Under the pieces are notes generated by a model that saw nothing but the letters and a program-made list of their open reading frames with translations, made no database searches and had not been told where the DNA came from. This document shows positions 55,086-64,000 of a DNA stretch of 64,000 nt, one piece after another. The position numbers were made by a program, and so were the translations under genes. Position 1 is the first letter of the stretch; each line of letters starts with the position of its first letter. This stretch comes from Vibrio tubiashii (GTDB lineage Bacteria > Pseudomonadota > Gammaproteobacteria > Enterobacterales > Vibrionaceae): NCBI RefSeq assembly GCF_028551255.1, contig NZ_CP117030.1, positions 620,001 to 684,000 on the forward strand. The letters run 5' to 3'.

Positions 55086-56495
55086 ATGGATATGACCACG
55101 CAAAGAAAAGTTAAATTCGGAGAGGAAGAGTCTAATGCCCTCTATCGAATAATTGATGGATTTGTAATTATATTTTTACTCCTTGTAGTATCCACAATTT
55201 ATTTAGGTGATTTTTCGAAGATTTATACTATTTCAGGCTTAGTCTCAGCTTTGCTTTTTGTGTTTTTTGCCGAACAATCTGGCTTGTACCGATATAATGG
55301 TGTATTTGTTCAGCGTCATGAATTTAAGAATATTATCGGTGCATGGCTGCAAACACTACTTGTACTGTTGTTGTTTGCATTCTTTACTAAATGGACAGAA
55401 GTCCATTCTAGAGTAGTTATCACCACTTGGATGCTTGCCACACCCGCGCTGCTGATTTCCAGTCGACTTATTGGAAACTCTCTAATCCGTGCGCACTACA
55501 AAAAACACCAATATAAGCAAAAAGCGATAATTGTCGGTGTCTCAAATGCAGGCATTCGCTTGGCGCATGATATGGCAAATGACAAATCATCTAACCTTGA
55601 TTTCGTAGGTTTCTATGATGATAGAGAGCCAAGCCGTCTTGCGAAGGATGGCCTCAGTAAGCCAATCTTGGGATCGATTAAAGACTCAGTCGAGAAAGCA
55701 AAAAAACGCGAGATACGCCATGTTTACATTGCATTACCAATGGGTGAAGTTCAGCGCGTAAAAGACGTCGTGAAAATGTTTTCTGATACCACGGCACGTG
55801 TTTATCTGATACCCGACATTTATACCTATGAGCTTATGCAGGCACGTTGGCGCACGATTGGCAACAGTCCAACAATTAGTGTTCAAGATACTCCATTTTA
55901 CGGTTTAGCCAGTGTTGTAAAACGCGCAGAAGATATTTTATTAGCGAGCATTATTACTTTTCTAATTAGCCCAGTTTTATTGATGGTTGCAATTGGCGTT
56001 AAGTTGTCTGGTCCAGGTCCAATTATTTTTAAGCAAATGCGTTATGGGTTAGATGGGGCGGCTATTAAGGTTTGGAAGTTTCGTTCGATGAGTACTACGG
56101 ATAATGGCAACGTTGTAAAGCAAGCAACGAAAAATGATCCAAGAGTCACTAAGTTTGGAGCATTTATTCGAAAAACGTCTCTCGATGAGTTACCTCAATT
56201 TATTAATGTTATTCAAGGTCGAATGTCAATTGTTGGTCCAAGACCACACGCCGTTGCACATAACGAAGAATATCGACAAATAGTCGATAAATATATGCTT
56301 CGACACAAGGTAAAACCGGGAATTACAGGTTTGGCTCAGATCAGTGGTTATCGAGGCGAAACCGATACGTTAGAGAAAATGGAAAAGCGAGTTGAGTATG
56401 ATCTTAAATACATCCAAAACTGGAGCTTATCACTCGATCTCAAAATTATATTCATGACTATTTTTAAAGGCTTTGTGGGTAAAACTGCCTACTAG
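55086..56495 (+). CDS. Undecaprenyl-phosphate sugar phosphotransferase (WcaJ/CpsA type)
   Basis: This is a polyprenyl-phosphate hexose-1-phosphate transferase (469 aa) that starts capsule or exopolysaccharide repeat units on the inner membrane. Four hydrophobic segments in the first ~130 residues precede a CoA-binding-like domain (~145-260). A C-terminal sugar-transferase domain follows, with KFRSMSTTD, DELPQFINVIQGRMSIVGPRPH and GITGLAQISGYRGET. I place the start at ATG 55086 (ATG 55092 also fits); no Shine-Dalgarno is visible at either, and the ops-like element ends just before. It is the first gene of a cpsABCD-like operon. Confidence 0.88.
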   Translation: MDMTTQRKVKFGEEESNALYRIIDGFVIIFLLLVVSTIYLGDFSKIYTISGLVSALLFVFFAEQSGLYRYNGVFVQRHEFKNIIGAWLQTLLVLLLFAFFTKWTEVHSRVVITTWMLATPALLISSRLIGNSLIRAHYKKHQYKQKAIIVGVSNAGIRLAHDMANDKSSNLDFVGFYDDREPSRLAKDGLSKPILGSIKDSVEKAKKREIRHVYIALPMGEVQRVKDVVKMFSDTTARVYLIPDIYTYELMQARWRTIGNSPTISVQDTPFYGLASVVKRAEDILLASIITFLISPVLLMVAIGVKLSGPGPIIFKQMRYGLDGAAIKVWKFRSMSTTDNGNVVKQATKNDPRVTKFGAFIRKTSLDELPQFINVIQGRMSIVGPRPHAVAHNEEYRQIVDKYMLRHKVKPGITGLAQISGYRGETDTLEKMEKRVEYDLKYIQNWSLSLDLKIIFMTIFKGFVGKTAY

Positions 56496-56502
56496 AGGAT
56501 TA

Positions 56503-57741
56503 ATGATGAACACAGTAAAGAAAGCATTGTCCGCTTTGGCGCTTACTCTAACAGCATCCCAAGTGTATGCCCAATTTGAGGGTAATGGCTATGTTACGCA
56601 ATCAGGTTTAAAAATACTGCCTATTTTAGACAGTAGAATCGAACATAACGACAATGTTGGAAGATACTCTGATGCAGAGTCTCCGGAGTCTTCAACAGTA
56701 TTTGTCATTGAACCTGGGATTGCTTTTCAATCAGATCGGGGAGGAAATAGCTACCAGATCGCTTATCAGATTTCTTCTGGTCTCTATACCGACAGCAGTG
56801 ATGACAATTATGTAGACCATAAGCTATCTACCAATAATTCTATTATTCTTAACAGCCGAAATGCACTTTCTCTAAATTATGCCTACCTATTTCTTCATGA
56901 AGAGCGTGGTACTGGAATTCTTGCGGGTGACTCACTGTCTACAATTGCTTCTGGGCCAGTCGAATATGCTGTTAATGATGCAAGCATTGTACATGCATTT
57001 GGTTCTGATGAAGCTAAAGGAAGAATTGAAACTACACTTCGCCTTCAGGATAGGAAGTACCATAACTATCGGGATATTCAGGACCCACGCTTTAGTCAAG
57101 TTAGCACTCGTTTCAAGGACTACTTCGAGTATGGTGGCGGTGTAGCGTTTTATTGGCGTGCTTTTCCCGCAACGAGTTTACTATTTGAAATCGATGCGTC
57201 TAAACGCGCTTATGATCTAAATGATCCTGTGACCAATAACTCTCAGGATAGTGTGGATATATTTTACCTAACTGGTGCGACGTGGGATATCACAGGTAAA
57301 ACAACAGGTAAGCTAAGGTTTGGTTTACAAGACAAGTCGTATGATGATGTGACTAAGGATGATTTTAGTGGCTTTAGCTGGGATCTAGAACTTGTTTGGG
57401 AGCCACTTAATTATTCAAAAGTTACTGTATCTGCTGCTCAGAGGGCAAGAGATCCTGATCAAGGTTCAAATTATGTCGATGAGACGAGTTTTGATGGTGC
57501 TTGGAAGCATTATTGGCTGAGCCATTTATTTACTCAAACGTCACTTAGATTCATTTTGGATGATTATTCTGAATCTTCGAGAACCGATGACTTGTACAAA
57601 GTAGACCTGTCCATAGGCTACGAAATTAGAGATCACGTAGAGATTAATGCTGGCTGGCGACTAGAAGACAACGACTCTTCTGTTGTTGGTAATAGTTACG
57701 ATCAAAATGTTTTATATTTTTCTGCCAACATGTTGTTTTAG
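56503..57741 (+). CDS. Outer-membrane beta-barrel protein of the capsule operon
   Basis: This is a secreted protein (412 aa) with a signal peptide ending at SQVYAQ and a mature part of alternating amphipathic strands (SYQIAYQISSGLYT, LSLNYAYLFLHEE, and others) ending NVLYFSANMLF, with a terminal Phe. It resembles the outer-membrane barrel proteins found second in Vibrio cpsABCD and in VpsM/EpsL-type loci, probably a polysaccharide secretion or anchoring channel. Start at ATG 56503, with AGAGG five bases upstream (an earlier frame from 56473 overlaps the preceding gene). It lies between the phosphotransferase and the export protein. Confidence 0.78.
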   Translation: MMNTVKKALSALALTLTASQVYAQFEGNGYVTQSGLKILPILDSRIEHNDNVGRYSDAESPESSTVFVIEPGIAFQSDRGGNSYQIAYQISSGLYTDSSDDNYVDHKLSTNNSIILNSRNALSLNYAYLFLHEERGTGILAGDSLSTIASGPVEYAVNDASIVHAFGSDEAKGRIETTLRLQDRKYHNYRDIQDPRFSQVSTRFKDYFEYGGGVAFYWRAFPATSLLFEIDASKRAYDLNDPVTNNSQDSVDIFYLTGATWDITGKTTGKLRFGLQDKSYDDVTKDDFSGFSWDLELVWEPLNYSKVTVSAAQRARDPDQGSNYVDETSFDGAWKHYWLSHLFTQTSLRFILDDYSESSRTDDLYKVDLSIGYEIRDHVEINAGWRLEDNDSSVVGNSYDQNVLYFSANMLF

Positions 57742-57754
57742 TTGAGGAGTTTTG

Positions 57755-58285
57755 ATGTTTAACGTTATTAAAGCTGGCCTATTATTTTTTGCTTCTTTGT
57801 CAATCGCTCAAGCTAAATCATTTGAAGATACTTATGTTATTGGCGCTGGCGACAAAATTCAGATTTCAGTTTACGGTGAGTCAGACTTATCGATTGACGA
57901 ACTATACATAAGCAACAGTGGCAAATTTGAATACCCTTACTTAGGTCAGTTAAGCGCGCTCAATAAAACTCCTGAAAGTCTTAAAAATGAAATTATCAAC
58001 GGCTTAAAAGGCGATTACTTGATCTCGCCAAAAGTGAGAGTGAGTGTAGTAGGGTTTCGCAGTATTTACGTAAATGGTGAAGTAAAAAAACCCGGTGGAT
58101 ATGAGTATCAACCAGGACTAACAGTTGATAAAGCGATTGCGTTAGCTGGAGGTTTTACAGATCGAGCTGCCAAAGACAAAGTGTACATTACTCAATCAGG
58201 GTCTGAAGAGATAAAAAACAAAGTCAGACTATCAAAAAAGATCATGCCTGGCGACATCATCGTTATTGAACAGAGCTTCTTTTAA
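57755..58285 (+). CDS. Polysaccharide export protein, short Wza type
   Basis: This exported protein (176 aa) has a Poly_export domain (DTYVIGAGDKIQISVYGESDL, ~22-42) and one SLBB-like domain (SIYVNGEVKKPGGYEYQPGLT, ~105-126). A signal peptide ends near IAQAKS. It lacks the lipoprotein Cys and the C-terminal helix of full-length Wza, so the outer-membrane pore function probably belongs to the beta-barrel protein upstream, as in Vibrio capsule loci. ATG 57755 follows GAGGAG; a TTG one codon earlier is not needed. Confidence 0.87.
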   Translation: MFNVIKAGLLFFASLSIAQAKSFEDTYVIGAGDKIQISVYGESDLSIDELYISNSGKFEYPYLGQLSALNKTPESLKNEIINGLKGDYLISPKVRVSVVGFRSIYVNGEVKKPGGYEYQPGLTVDKAIALAGGFTDRAAKDKVYITQSGSEEIKNKVRLSKKIMPGDIIVIEQSFF

Positions 58286-58326
58286 CCCTAAGCCCATCAC
58301 TCTTCATATTCGGACTACAATACAAT

Positions 58327-60534
58327 ATGTTAAGCCCTTCTCAATCTAGCACTTACGAACAAGAACATTTGATCGATCTTGGTTATTTCTTCCATTTAAT
58401 CAAAAAGCGGTGGCTTTCTATTTCCCTGTTTACGTTGCTGTGTACGGCAATTTCTGCCTTGGTGGCATTATCGATTAACCCAACTTACAAGGCTACTGCA
58501 ACGTTACTTATAGAGTCAGCACCCAAGAATGCTATTTCCATTGAAGAGGTGGTCGGTATTGATACTAGAGCGGCAGAATATTACCTGACTCAATTTGAAA
58601 TCCTCAAATCAAATCAAGTCGCGCAACGTGTTATCGACAAGTTACAGTTAGCGCAAGTGGCAGAGTTTAACCCAAGCATCCTTCCATCAGAGCCTAGCTT
58701 TTTTGACGGAATCGTTGACGACATAAAAAAACACCCCCTAATCTTCCCATACTTTGCTAGTCACGAATCGCAAGCCATTGAATTATCATTGGCTGAAGAC
58801 GCGATTAACCGTAACGTCCTCAAAGCGTTTAAAGAGAAGCTATCAATATCTCCGATTCGAAAAACTCAGTTGGTTAATATCTCATTTGAATCGCAAGATC
58901 CTAAACTTGCCGCTCAAATTGCGAACGAAGTTGGACAAGCTTTTATCGAAAACAATCTAGAATCGAAACTACTCGCGACTGAGCAAGCGACTGGTTGGAT
59001 CAATGTTCGATTGGCTGAACTAAAACAGAAACTGGATGAGTCTGAACAAGCATTGCTAAGCTTTTTGCAGCAACAAGAGCTGATTGATAACAGCGGTATC
59101 GTGTCGCTCACCAGTTCGGAGCTATCTAACCTTACCGATAGAATCTCTAAAGCAACAGAGAGACGCATAGAAACCCAAGCAATTTACAACTCGCTGAAAG
59201 ATAACACAAAGGCTGATGCAATTACCCTCGCATCTATTTCACTTATCTCCAATCATCCACAAATTCGTGATATTCGACTTGCAGAGTCGAATGCAGAAAA
59301 GCAAGTCAGCGAACTGGCAAAACGCTATGGCCCAAAGCATGACAAAATGATCCAAGCTAACGCGCAGTTGAAATCAGTTCAGCAAAGCGCCAATCGTTTG
59401 ACTCAAAAGCTTGTGAATGGAATTGAGAAGGAACTCACCAGTGCTAAGCAGCAAGAATTCTTGCTTAAACAAGAGCTACTAGATAAAAAAGAAGAGTTTC
59501 AGGCCCTAAGCGTCGTTAAACGTGAATACGACACACTGAAACGTGATGTTGACACCAATGCTAAGCTGTACGATCTATTCCTCACTCGCCAAAAAGAAAC
59601 CTCCGCCACGAGTGACTTTAGCGCAGCTAACGCCCGTTTTAGTGACTACGCATTAACTCCTGAGTTTCCGCACAAACCGAATCGCAAGTTAATCGTTGCT
59701 TTAGCGCTAGTTGCGAGTGCAGGTTTTGCTGTTGTCTTAGTTATCCTGCTTGATGCATTCAACAATACGATTGAATCTGCACGCGATTTTGAAAACAAAC
59801 TCGGTCTTTTACCAACTGGTACTCTGCCTTTCATAAAAGATCGTCGCTACAAAAAGGCACCATTTGATGCGAAGGTATTCGATGATGAGAAGTTCCGAAT
59901 CTATCAAGAATCGGTTGATTCAGTAAGGACTTCACTAAATTTAAGCCTGTTCAATAAACAGCGTAAACTCTTGGCAGTATCATCCGCGGTGCCGGGAGAA
60001 GGTAAAACGACCACTGCTGTAAACTTAGCCAACTCATTTGCAAAGTTAGAAAAAGTACTGTTGATTGATTGTGACTTGAGAAAACCTTCAGTTGCGCAAC
60101 GCTTCGGTTTTTCTCCAAGCCAACCGGGTTTATCCAATATTTTACTGATGAACACTCCTATTGAAGAGTGTATTCATGGTGTCGAGGGTAGAAGCTTAGA
60201 TATTTTGACTGCGGGGATGTTGGCACCAAATTCTCAAGAATTATTGAGCAGCGATGCGTTTGAGAAACTAGTTACTCATCTAGCTAGTAAGTATGACCGC
60301 ATCATCTTCGATACACCACCAATTTTGCCGGTTAAAGATGCATTTATTGTGGGCAAGCTAACGAAAGGAATTTTGTTAGTACTTAAAGCAAACAGTACCA
60401 GTAAATCTGTCTACAAACACACCATGACGCTATTTACCAAGCACGAAATTGCCATTGATGGAGTGGTGTTGAATCAGGTGCCCGCGCCGAAAAAAGGGGC
60501 TCATACTTATTCGGAATATGCACAACAAAGATAA
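58327..60534 (+). CDS. Wzc-like polysaccharide co-polymerase and tyrosine kinase
   Basis: This inner-membrane protein (735 aa) controls polymer length and export. It has an N-terminal Wzz domain with a membrane segment (~30-55), a long periplasmic coiled region (~200-400), a GNVR-like stretch and second membrane segment (~455-475). A cytoplasmic BY-kinase domain follows, with Walker A VPGEGKTTTAVNLA, the Walker A' LLIDCDLRKPSVA and Walker B RIIFDTPPIL. The C-terminus has only a short tyrosine-containing tail (HTYSEYAQQR), fewer Tyr than E. coli Wzc. It is the fourth gene of the operon. Confidence 0.9.
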   Translation: MLSPSQSSTYEQEHLIDLGYFFHLIKKRWLSISLFTLLCTAISALVALSINPTYKATATLLIESAPKNAISIEEVVGIDTRAAEYYLTQFEILKSNQVAQRVIDKLQLAQVAEFNPSILPSEPSFFDGIVDDIKKHPLIFPYFASHESQAIELSLAEDAINRNVLKAFKEKLSISPIRKTQLVNISFESQDPKLAAQIANEVGQAFIENNLESKLLATEQATGWINVRLAELKQKLDESEQALLSFLQQQELIDNSGIVSLTSSELSNLTDRISKATERRIETQAIYNSLKDNTKADAITLASISLISNHPQIRDIRLAESNAEKQVSELAKRYGPKHDKMIQANAQLKSVQQSANRLTQKLVNGIEKELTSAKQQEFLLKQELLDKKEEFQALSVVKREYDTLKRDVDTNAKLYDLFLTRQKETSATSDFSAANARFSDYALTPEFPHKPNRKLIVALALVASAGFAVVLVILLDAFNNTIESARDFENKLGLLPTGTLPFIKDRRYKKAPFDAKVFDDEKFRIYQESVDSVRTSLNLSLFNKQRKLLAVSSAVPGEGKTTTAVNLANSFAKLEKVLLIDCDLRKPSVAQRFGFSPSQPGLSNILLMNTPIEECIHGVEGRSLDILTAGMLAPNSQELLSSDAFEKLVTHLASKYDRIIFDTPPILPVKDAFIVGKLTKGILLVLKANSTSKSVYKHTMTLFTKHEIAIDGVVLNQVPAPKKGAHTYSEYAQQR

Positions 60535-60578
60535 ACACACCCTAATAATTTTCATTTACAATTAATCTGAGTTAGACG

Positions 60579-61859
60579 ATGAATAATATAAATAGAGATC
60601 TTAAACTGGCCATTATCGGTCTCGGTTATGTTGGCCTACCTTTAGCGGTAGAGTTTGGTAAAAAGCGTGACGTGATAGGTTTTGACATTAACCAACCACG
60701 TATTGACGAGTTGAATACTGGGGTCGACAGTACGTTAGAAGTTGAGGCTGAGTTATTAGCTGAAGCACAAGGCTTAGTATTCACTTGTGATGTCCAGAAG
60801 CTAAAAGAAGCTAATACTTATTTAGTAACTGTACCAACACCAATCGATGACGCGAAAAAGCCAGATCTTACGCCTTTGATCAAAGCCAGCGAAATGATAG
60901 GAAAGGTATTGAAAAAAGGCGATATCGTCATTTATGAATCAACAGTGTACCCAGGCGCAACCGAAGAAATTTGTGTACCTGTGCTAGAAGCGGAATCTGG
61001 TTTGATTTTTAACCAAGATTTTTTTGCAGGTTACAGCCCTGAGCGTATTAACCCTGGTGATAAAGAGCACCGCGTCACCAGTATCCTTAAGGTAACCTCA
61101 GGTTCAAACTCTGAGATTGCAGCTATTGTTGATAGTTTATACAACGAGGTAATTGAAGCGGGTACGCACAAGGCAAGCTCAATTCGCGTCGCAGAGGCGG
61201 CGAAGGTCATTGAAAATACGCAGCGTGACGTAAACATCGCGTTGATTAATGAATTATCACTGATTTTTAATAAGATGGATATTGATACCCTTGAAGTATT
61301 GGAAGCTGCTGGTACCAAATGGAACTTCTTACCTTTCCGTCCAGGCTTGGTTGGCGGCCACTGTATTGGCGTTGACCCGTACTACTTGACTCACAAAGCA
61401 GAGTCTATCGGTTATCACCCAGAAATGATCCTAGCGGGTCGTCGCTTGAATGATAACATGGGCCGCTACGTGGTGAGCCAGTTGGTGAAAGCGATGCTAG
61501 GCAAAAAAATTCACGTAAATGATGCGAACGTGTTACTGATGGGCTTAACTTTTAAAGAGAACTGTCCAGACCTACGTAATACAAAAGTGGTTGATATTAT
61601 CAGCGAGTTGGCAGAATACGGCATCAACGTAGACGTGTATGATCCTTGGGTATCGGCTGAAGAAGCGGAGCACGAGTACGGCATTACGCCAATCAAAGAG
61701 CCTGTGGCAGGTAAATACGACGGTGTGATTGTAGCGGTGGCTCACAATGAGTTTAAAGACATGAGTGAGGAAGAGTTGAAAGCGTTACAAAAGGAAAGCG
61801 CGGTAATTTACGACCTTAAGTACGTATTACCAAAAGCCCTAACGGACTTAAGACTGTAA
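60579..61859 (+). CDS. tviB: UDP-N-acetyl-hexosamine 6-dehydrogenase (TviB/WbpO type)
   Basis: This NAD-dependent nucleotide-sugar dehydrogenase (426 aa) oxidises UDP-GalNAc or UDP-GlcNAc to the uronic acid form used in capsules. The N-terminal Rossmann motif [12 protein letters not shown], the central [21 protein letters not shown] helix region and the catalytic-Cys motif [12 protein letters not shown] are all present. It resembles TviB/WbpO more than UDP-glucose dehydrogenase. It implies an N-acetylhexosaminuronic acid in the polymer. Its stop is one base before the next gene's start. Confidence 0.88.
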   Translation: MNNINRDLKLAIIGLGYVGLPLAVEFGKKRDVIGFDINQPRIDELNTGVDSTLEVEAELLAEAQGLVFTCDVQKLKEANTYLVTVPTPIDDAKKPDLTPLIKASEMIGKVLKKGDIVIYESTVYPGATEEICVPVLEAESGLIFNQDFFAGYSPERINPGDKEHRVTSILKVTSGSNSEIAAIVDSLYNEVIEAGTHKASSIRVAEAAKVIENTQRDVNIALINELSLIFNKMDIDTLEVLEAAGTKWNFLPFRPGLVGGHCIGVDPYYLTHKAESIGYHPEMILAGRRLNDNMGRYVVSQLVKAMLGKKIHVNDANVLLMGLTFKENCPDLRNTKVVDIISELAEYGINVDVYDPWVSAEEAEHEYGITPIKEPVAGKYDGVIVAVAHNEFKDMSEEELKALQKESAVIYDLKYVLPKALTDLRL

Positions 61860-61860
61860 T

Positions 61861-62892
61861 ATGAATCTGCGTCGTTTACCTGAGCTAGATGCTCTTAGAG
61901 GAATCGCGGCTTTAATGGTGGTGTTATACCACTTTTTAATCCGTTACGAACAAATATACCCAACCGGTAATACTCCCCTTACTTTTTTTGAAGTAGGAGA
62001 GTATGGCGTTCATGTTTTCTTTGGCATCAGTGGTTTTGTTATTGCCTGGAGCTTGGTCAGGATAAACGACGCAACAGACTTTTGTATTGCAAGAGCAGCA
62101 AGGCTTTATCCGCCTTATGCTGTCGCTGTTCTAGTTACTTTTTCGGCTGTGAGCCTATTCGGGCTACCAGGTCGTGAAGTATCTATTTTAGATGCGCTAC
62201 TCAACTTAACTTTGTTTCATCAATACTGGTCGATACCCTCTGTAGATGGGGTATATTGGACCTTGCTCATTGAAGCTCAGTTTTATTTTTGGGTTACAAT
62301 GATTTTGCTTGTCAATAAAAATTTGAACCTATTTCGTTGTTTTAGCTTGATCTTTATTCTCGGTGCAGCACTAAATTTGGCTCTGCCAGAGTTCATTGTT
62401 TCTAAGATAATTAGCAAGTTATTTTTTATTTCTTATCTAGCCTATTTCTTAGTTGGCATGTTCTTTTTTGATATCTATAAGTCTAAAAAGCTTAATACGG
62501 CTAACCTCACTCTTTTAGTGGCCTGTGCGGGGTTGCAAGCTCTATTACATGAAATAGCTGTGTTTATGTTCGTTTCTTTTGTCTTTCTACTCCTAGTTTT
62601 TGATAAGTTGAAAGTAGTCAATCAAGGTATCTTTCTCTGGTTAGGCAGTATTTCATACTCTCTTTACCTTACCCATCAAAACCTTGGCTATATCATTATT
62701 AATAAGCTAATAGTTGTTGGTTTAAACTACTACCTTACAGTAGCCTTCGCTATTTTTTTGACGCTAATAGTAGCCCACGTTTTGTATAAGTGTATTGAAG
62801 GGCCTGGGAGAACACTGATGAAGTCCGCATTGGAGCAAGCGCAAGCTAACCTAAGGCTTAAGTCCGGCAGAGAAGCCTCATGCCAAAAGTGA
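61861..62892 (+). CDS. Acyltransferase family 3 membrane protein
   Basis: This is a multi-pass inner-membrane acyltransferase (343 aa) of the OafA/ExoZ group, likely adding acetyl groups to the polysaccharide. The hallmark ELDALRGIAALMVVLYHF at residues 8-25 (with catalytic His24) is present, and about ten hydrophobic segments follow. It starts one base after tviB and overlaps the flippase gene by 13 bases. Base composition is more AT-rich than its neighbours before tviB, as is usual for variable capsule genes. Confidence 0.87.
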   Translation: MNLRRLPELDALRGIAALMVVLYHFLIRYEQIYPTGNTPLTFFEVGEYGVHVFFGISGFVIAWSLVRINDATDFCIARAARLYPPYAVAVLVTFSAVSLFGLPGREVSILDALLNLTLFHQYWSIPSVDGVYWTLLIEAQFYFWVTMILLVNKNLNLFRCFSLIFILGAALNLALPEFIVSKIISKLFFISYLAYFLVGMFFFDIYKSKKLNTANLTLLVACAGLQALLHEIAVFMFVSFVFLLLVFDKLKVVNQGIFLWLGSISYSLYLTHQNLGYIIINKLIVVGLNYYLTVAFAIFLTLIVAHVLYKCIEGPGRTLMKSALEQAQANLRLKSGREASCQK

Positions 62893-64000
62893 ATTCTATG
62901 TATGTTAAACTAGCCAAGTTATTTGGCGGTGTAGCAATTGCTCAAGCTATTGTGTTTTTAGCAACTCCTTTTCTAGCTAAATTATATGGGCCGGAAAGTT
63001 TTGGCCTTTTCGGCACCTTTTTTACCATCTCGTCTCTACTTGCAATTATTTTTTCACTTCGAGTAGACTTAGTTATTTCGAAATCTCAAGATAGTTGCGA
63101 TGTGGAGCAAGCCCTGTCAATATTCCTTCTTGGCTTAGTATTTTTCCTACCAGCTTGCTTATTGATAGCACAATTTTATAGCTACTTTATTTCTCCAATT
63201 TCACTATCTCTTGTATTATATTGTGTTGTTGGCGGAATAGTTCTTGCATTCTTTAACTTGTCATATGCGTTTCTGGTTTATCAAGAATGTTACACTGCTA
63301 TCGCAAAACAAAAAGTTACGCGAGCGCTTATTACTGTTGCTATACAGTTTACTCTTGTGGCTTACCTTCAGGAAGGTTTGATTGTCGGTACCTTGGTGAG
63401 TTACCTCGTTACATCCTTGATTTTTTGGAATGTTAAGCCTTATTTATGTAAGCTTGAATTTACGGTTCAACAAATAAGTTTAGCGTATAAAAATCACAAA
63501 GAAATTATAAAGTTCAACACCTTGAGTGATGTTGCTAATTTTGTTTCCCAGCAACTGCCGATGTTTATAGCAATGACCTTAGGCAGTAGCGTCGTTGCGC
63601 CATATTTTTTGGCTGAAAGGCTAGTCAGAACTCCTATTTACCTTATTGCTCAGTCTGTGCGCCCCATGATCATGAGGCAGTTGGTAGCCGCGAGCAATAT
63701 TTCTCAATCTTACTTTAGAATTGTCGCAAAGCTCGTTTTATTAGCTATATTGTTAACTGTCATTGCTTATGTCGCCATCTACCTTCTATTTAAATATTTT
63801 AACTTCCCAGGGTGGCAATACTTAGATTTGTACTTATACCTAATTACTGCTTGGGCAATGGCTTCACTAGTTAATACAGCCACAACTCCTTTTTTAACAA
63901 TTATAAAGGAATCTTCTGTCTTATTTAAGCTAGAAGTTTCAGCCTTAACCATTAAGGCCGGGGGCGTCTTCTTGTTCTATTTTTATGATTTTACCTTCGT
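62880..64000 (+). CDS. Wzx-type polysaccharide flippase, 5' part (runs past the window)
   Basis: An open frame from ATG 62880 continues without a stop to the window end (373 codons seen). It encodes a polytopic membrane protein beginning MPKVNSMYVKLAKLFGGVAIAQAI, with FLATPFLAKLYGPESFGLFG, the typical opening of oligosaccharide repeat-unit flippases. About ten hydrophobic segments are visible. ATG 62898 (MYVKLAK) is another possible start. The end of the gene lies outside. It would move lipid-linked repeat units across the inner membrane, consistent with a Wzx/Wzy-dependent locus. Confidence 0.82.
   Translation, partial: MPKVNSMYVKLAKLFGGVAIAQAIVFLATPFLAKLYGPESFGLFGTFFTISSLLAIIFSLRVDLVISKSQDSCDVEQALSIFLLGLVFFLPACLLIAQFYSYFISPISLSLVLYCVVGGIVLAFFNLSYAFLVYQECYTAIAKQKVTRALITVAIQFTLVAYLQEGLIVGTLVSYLVTSLIFWNVKPYLCKLEFTVQQISLAYKNHKEIIKFNTLSDVANFVSQQLPMFIAMTLGSSVVAPYFLAERLVRTPIYLIAQSVRPMIMRQLVAASNISQSYFRIVAKLVLLAILLTVIAYVAIYLLFKYFNFPGWQYLDLYLYLITAWAMASLVNTATTPFLTIIKESSVLFKLEVSALTIKAGGVFLFYFYDFTF

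Noticed and set aside
1..64000. tRNA, rRNA, CRISPR arrays, prophage or transposase genes.
   Set aside because: None was seen on reading both strands; short or degenerate examples could be missed without a covariance search.

Overview
The window reads as Vibrio chromosomal DNA, most like the alginate-degrading Splendidus-type vibrios. The evidence is protein-level resemblance: two Toa-type sodium symporters, PL6 and PL17 alginate lyases, KdgF and a DehR-type reductase; a Vibrio-style betIBA-proXWV operon; DUF3316 and DUF6279 proteins; and a cpsABCD-like capsule locus. I cannot fix the species. A secondary-chromosome location is plausible but is inference only.

Layout. 1-387 is the 3' end of an elongation factor G gene. 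461-24363 is an alginate-utilisation island: PL6 lyase and symporter; KdgM-type porin; a CBS/nucleotidyltransferase plus exonuclease operon; two FadR-type GntR regulators flanking an SDR dehydrogenase; a MATE transporter; a DUF457-type membrane protein; two PL17 oligoalginate lyases; kdgF-kdgK-eda; a second symporter; and dehR. 24767-30882 is a Fur-type hydroxamate siderophore locus (fhuCDB plus a TonB-dependent receptor). 30992-34707 holds a GFA-family protein and a large hybrid histidine kinase. 35202-42126 is the choline-to-glycine-betaine operon, with two lesions: a frameshift in betI and a premature amber codon in proX. 42216-49791 holds a NagE-type PTS permease, a two-component system, and small secreted or membrane proteins, including a lipoprotein with a cystatin signature. 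49781-53349 is a sigma-54-type aldehyde dehydrogenase / AcoR-like pair. 53342-54661 is a VOC / ABM / YtoQ cluster. 55038-64000 is the start of a capsule or exopolysaccharide operon behind a JUMPstart/ops-like leader; it runs off the window inside a Wzx-type flippase.

How the genes fit together. Secreted PL6 lyase cuts alginate. Oligomers cross the outer membrane through the KdgM-type porin and the inner membrane through the two symporters. The PL17 enzymes, which lack signal peptides, release unsaturated monomers. KdgF helps convert these to the linear keto-uronate DEH. DehR, and possibly the SDR enzyme, reduce DEH to 2-keto-3-deoxygluconate. KdgK and Eda then yield pyruvate and glyceraldehyde-3-phosphate. 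A recurring palindrome, TTGTA-N-TACAA, lies before most of these units. It matches the known consensus for FadR-subfamily GntR regulators, so one or both regulators in the island probably control the set.

The points most worth a second look are: the shared operator, including a copy before the CBS/exonuclease operon; a gene-free, hairpin-rich stretch of about 680 nt at 22754-23432; the two lesions in the choline operon; the His-to-Asn difference between the two PL17 paralogues; and the ops-like leader before a capsule gene with no visible Shine-Dalgarno. All assignments come from reading the sequence; no database search was run.
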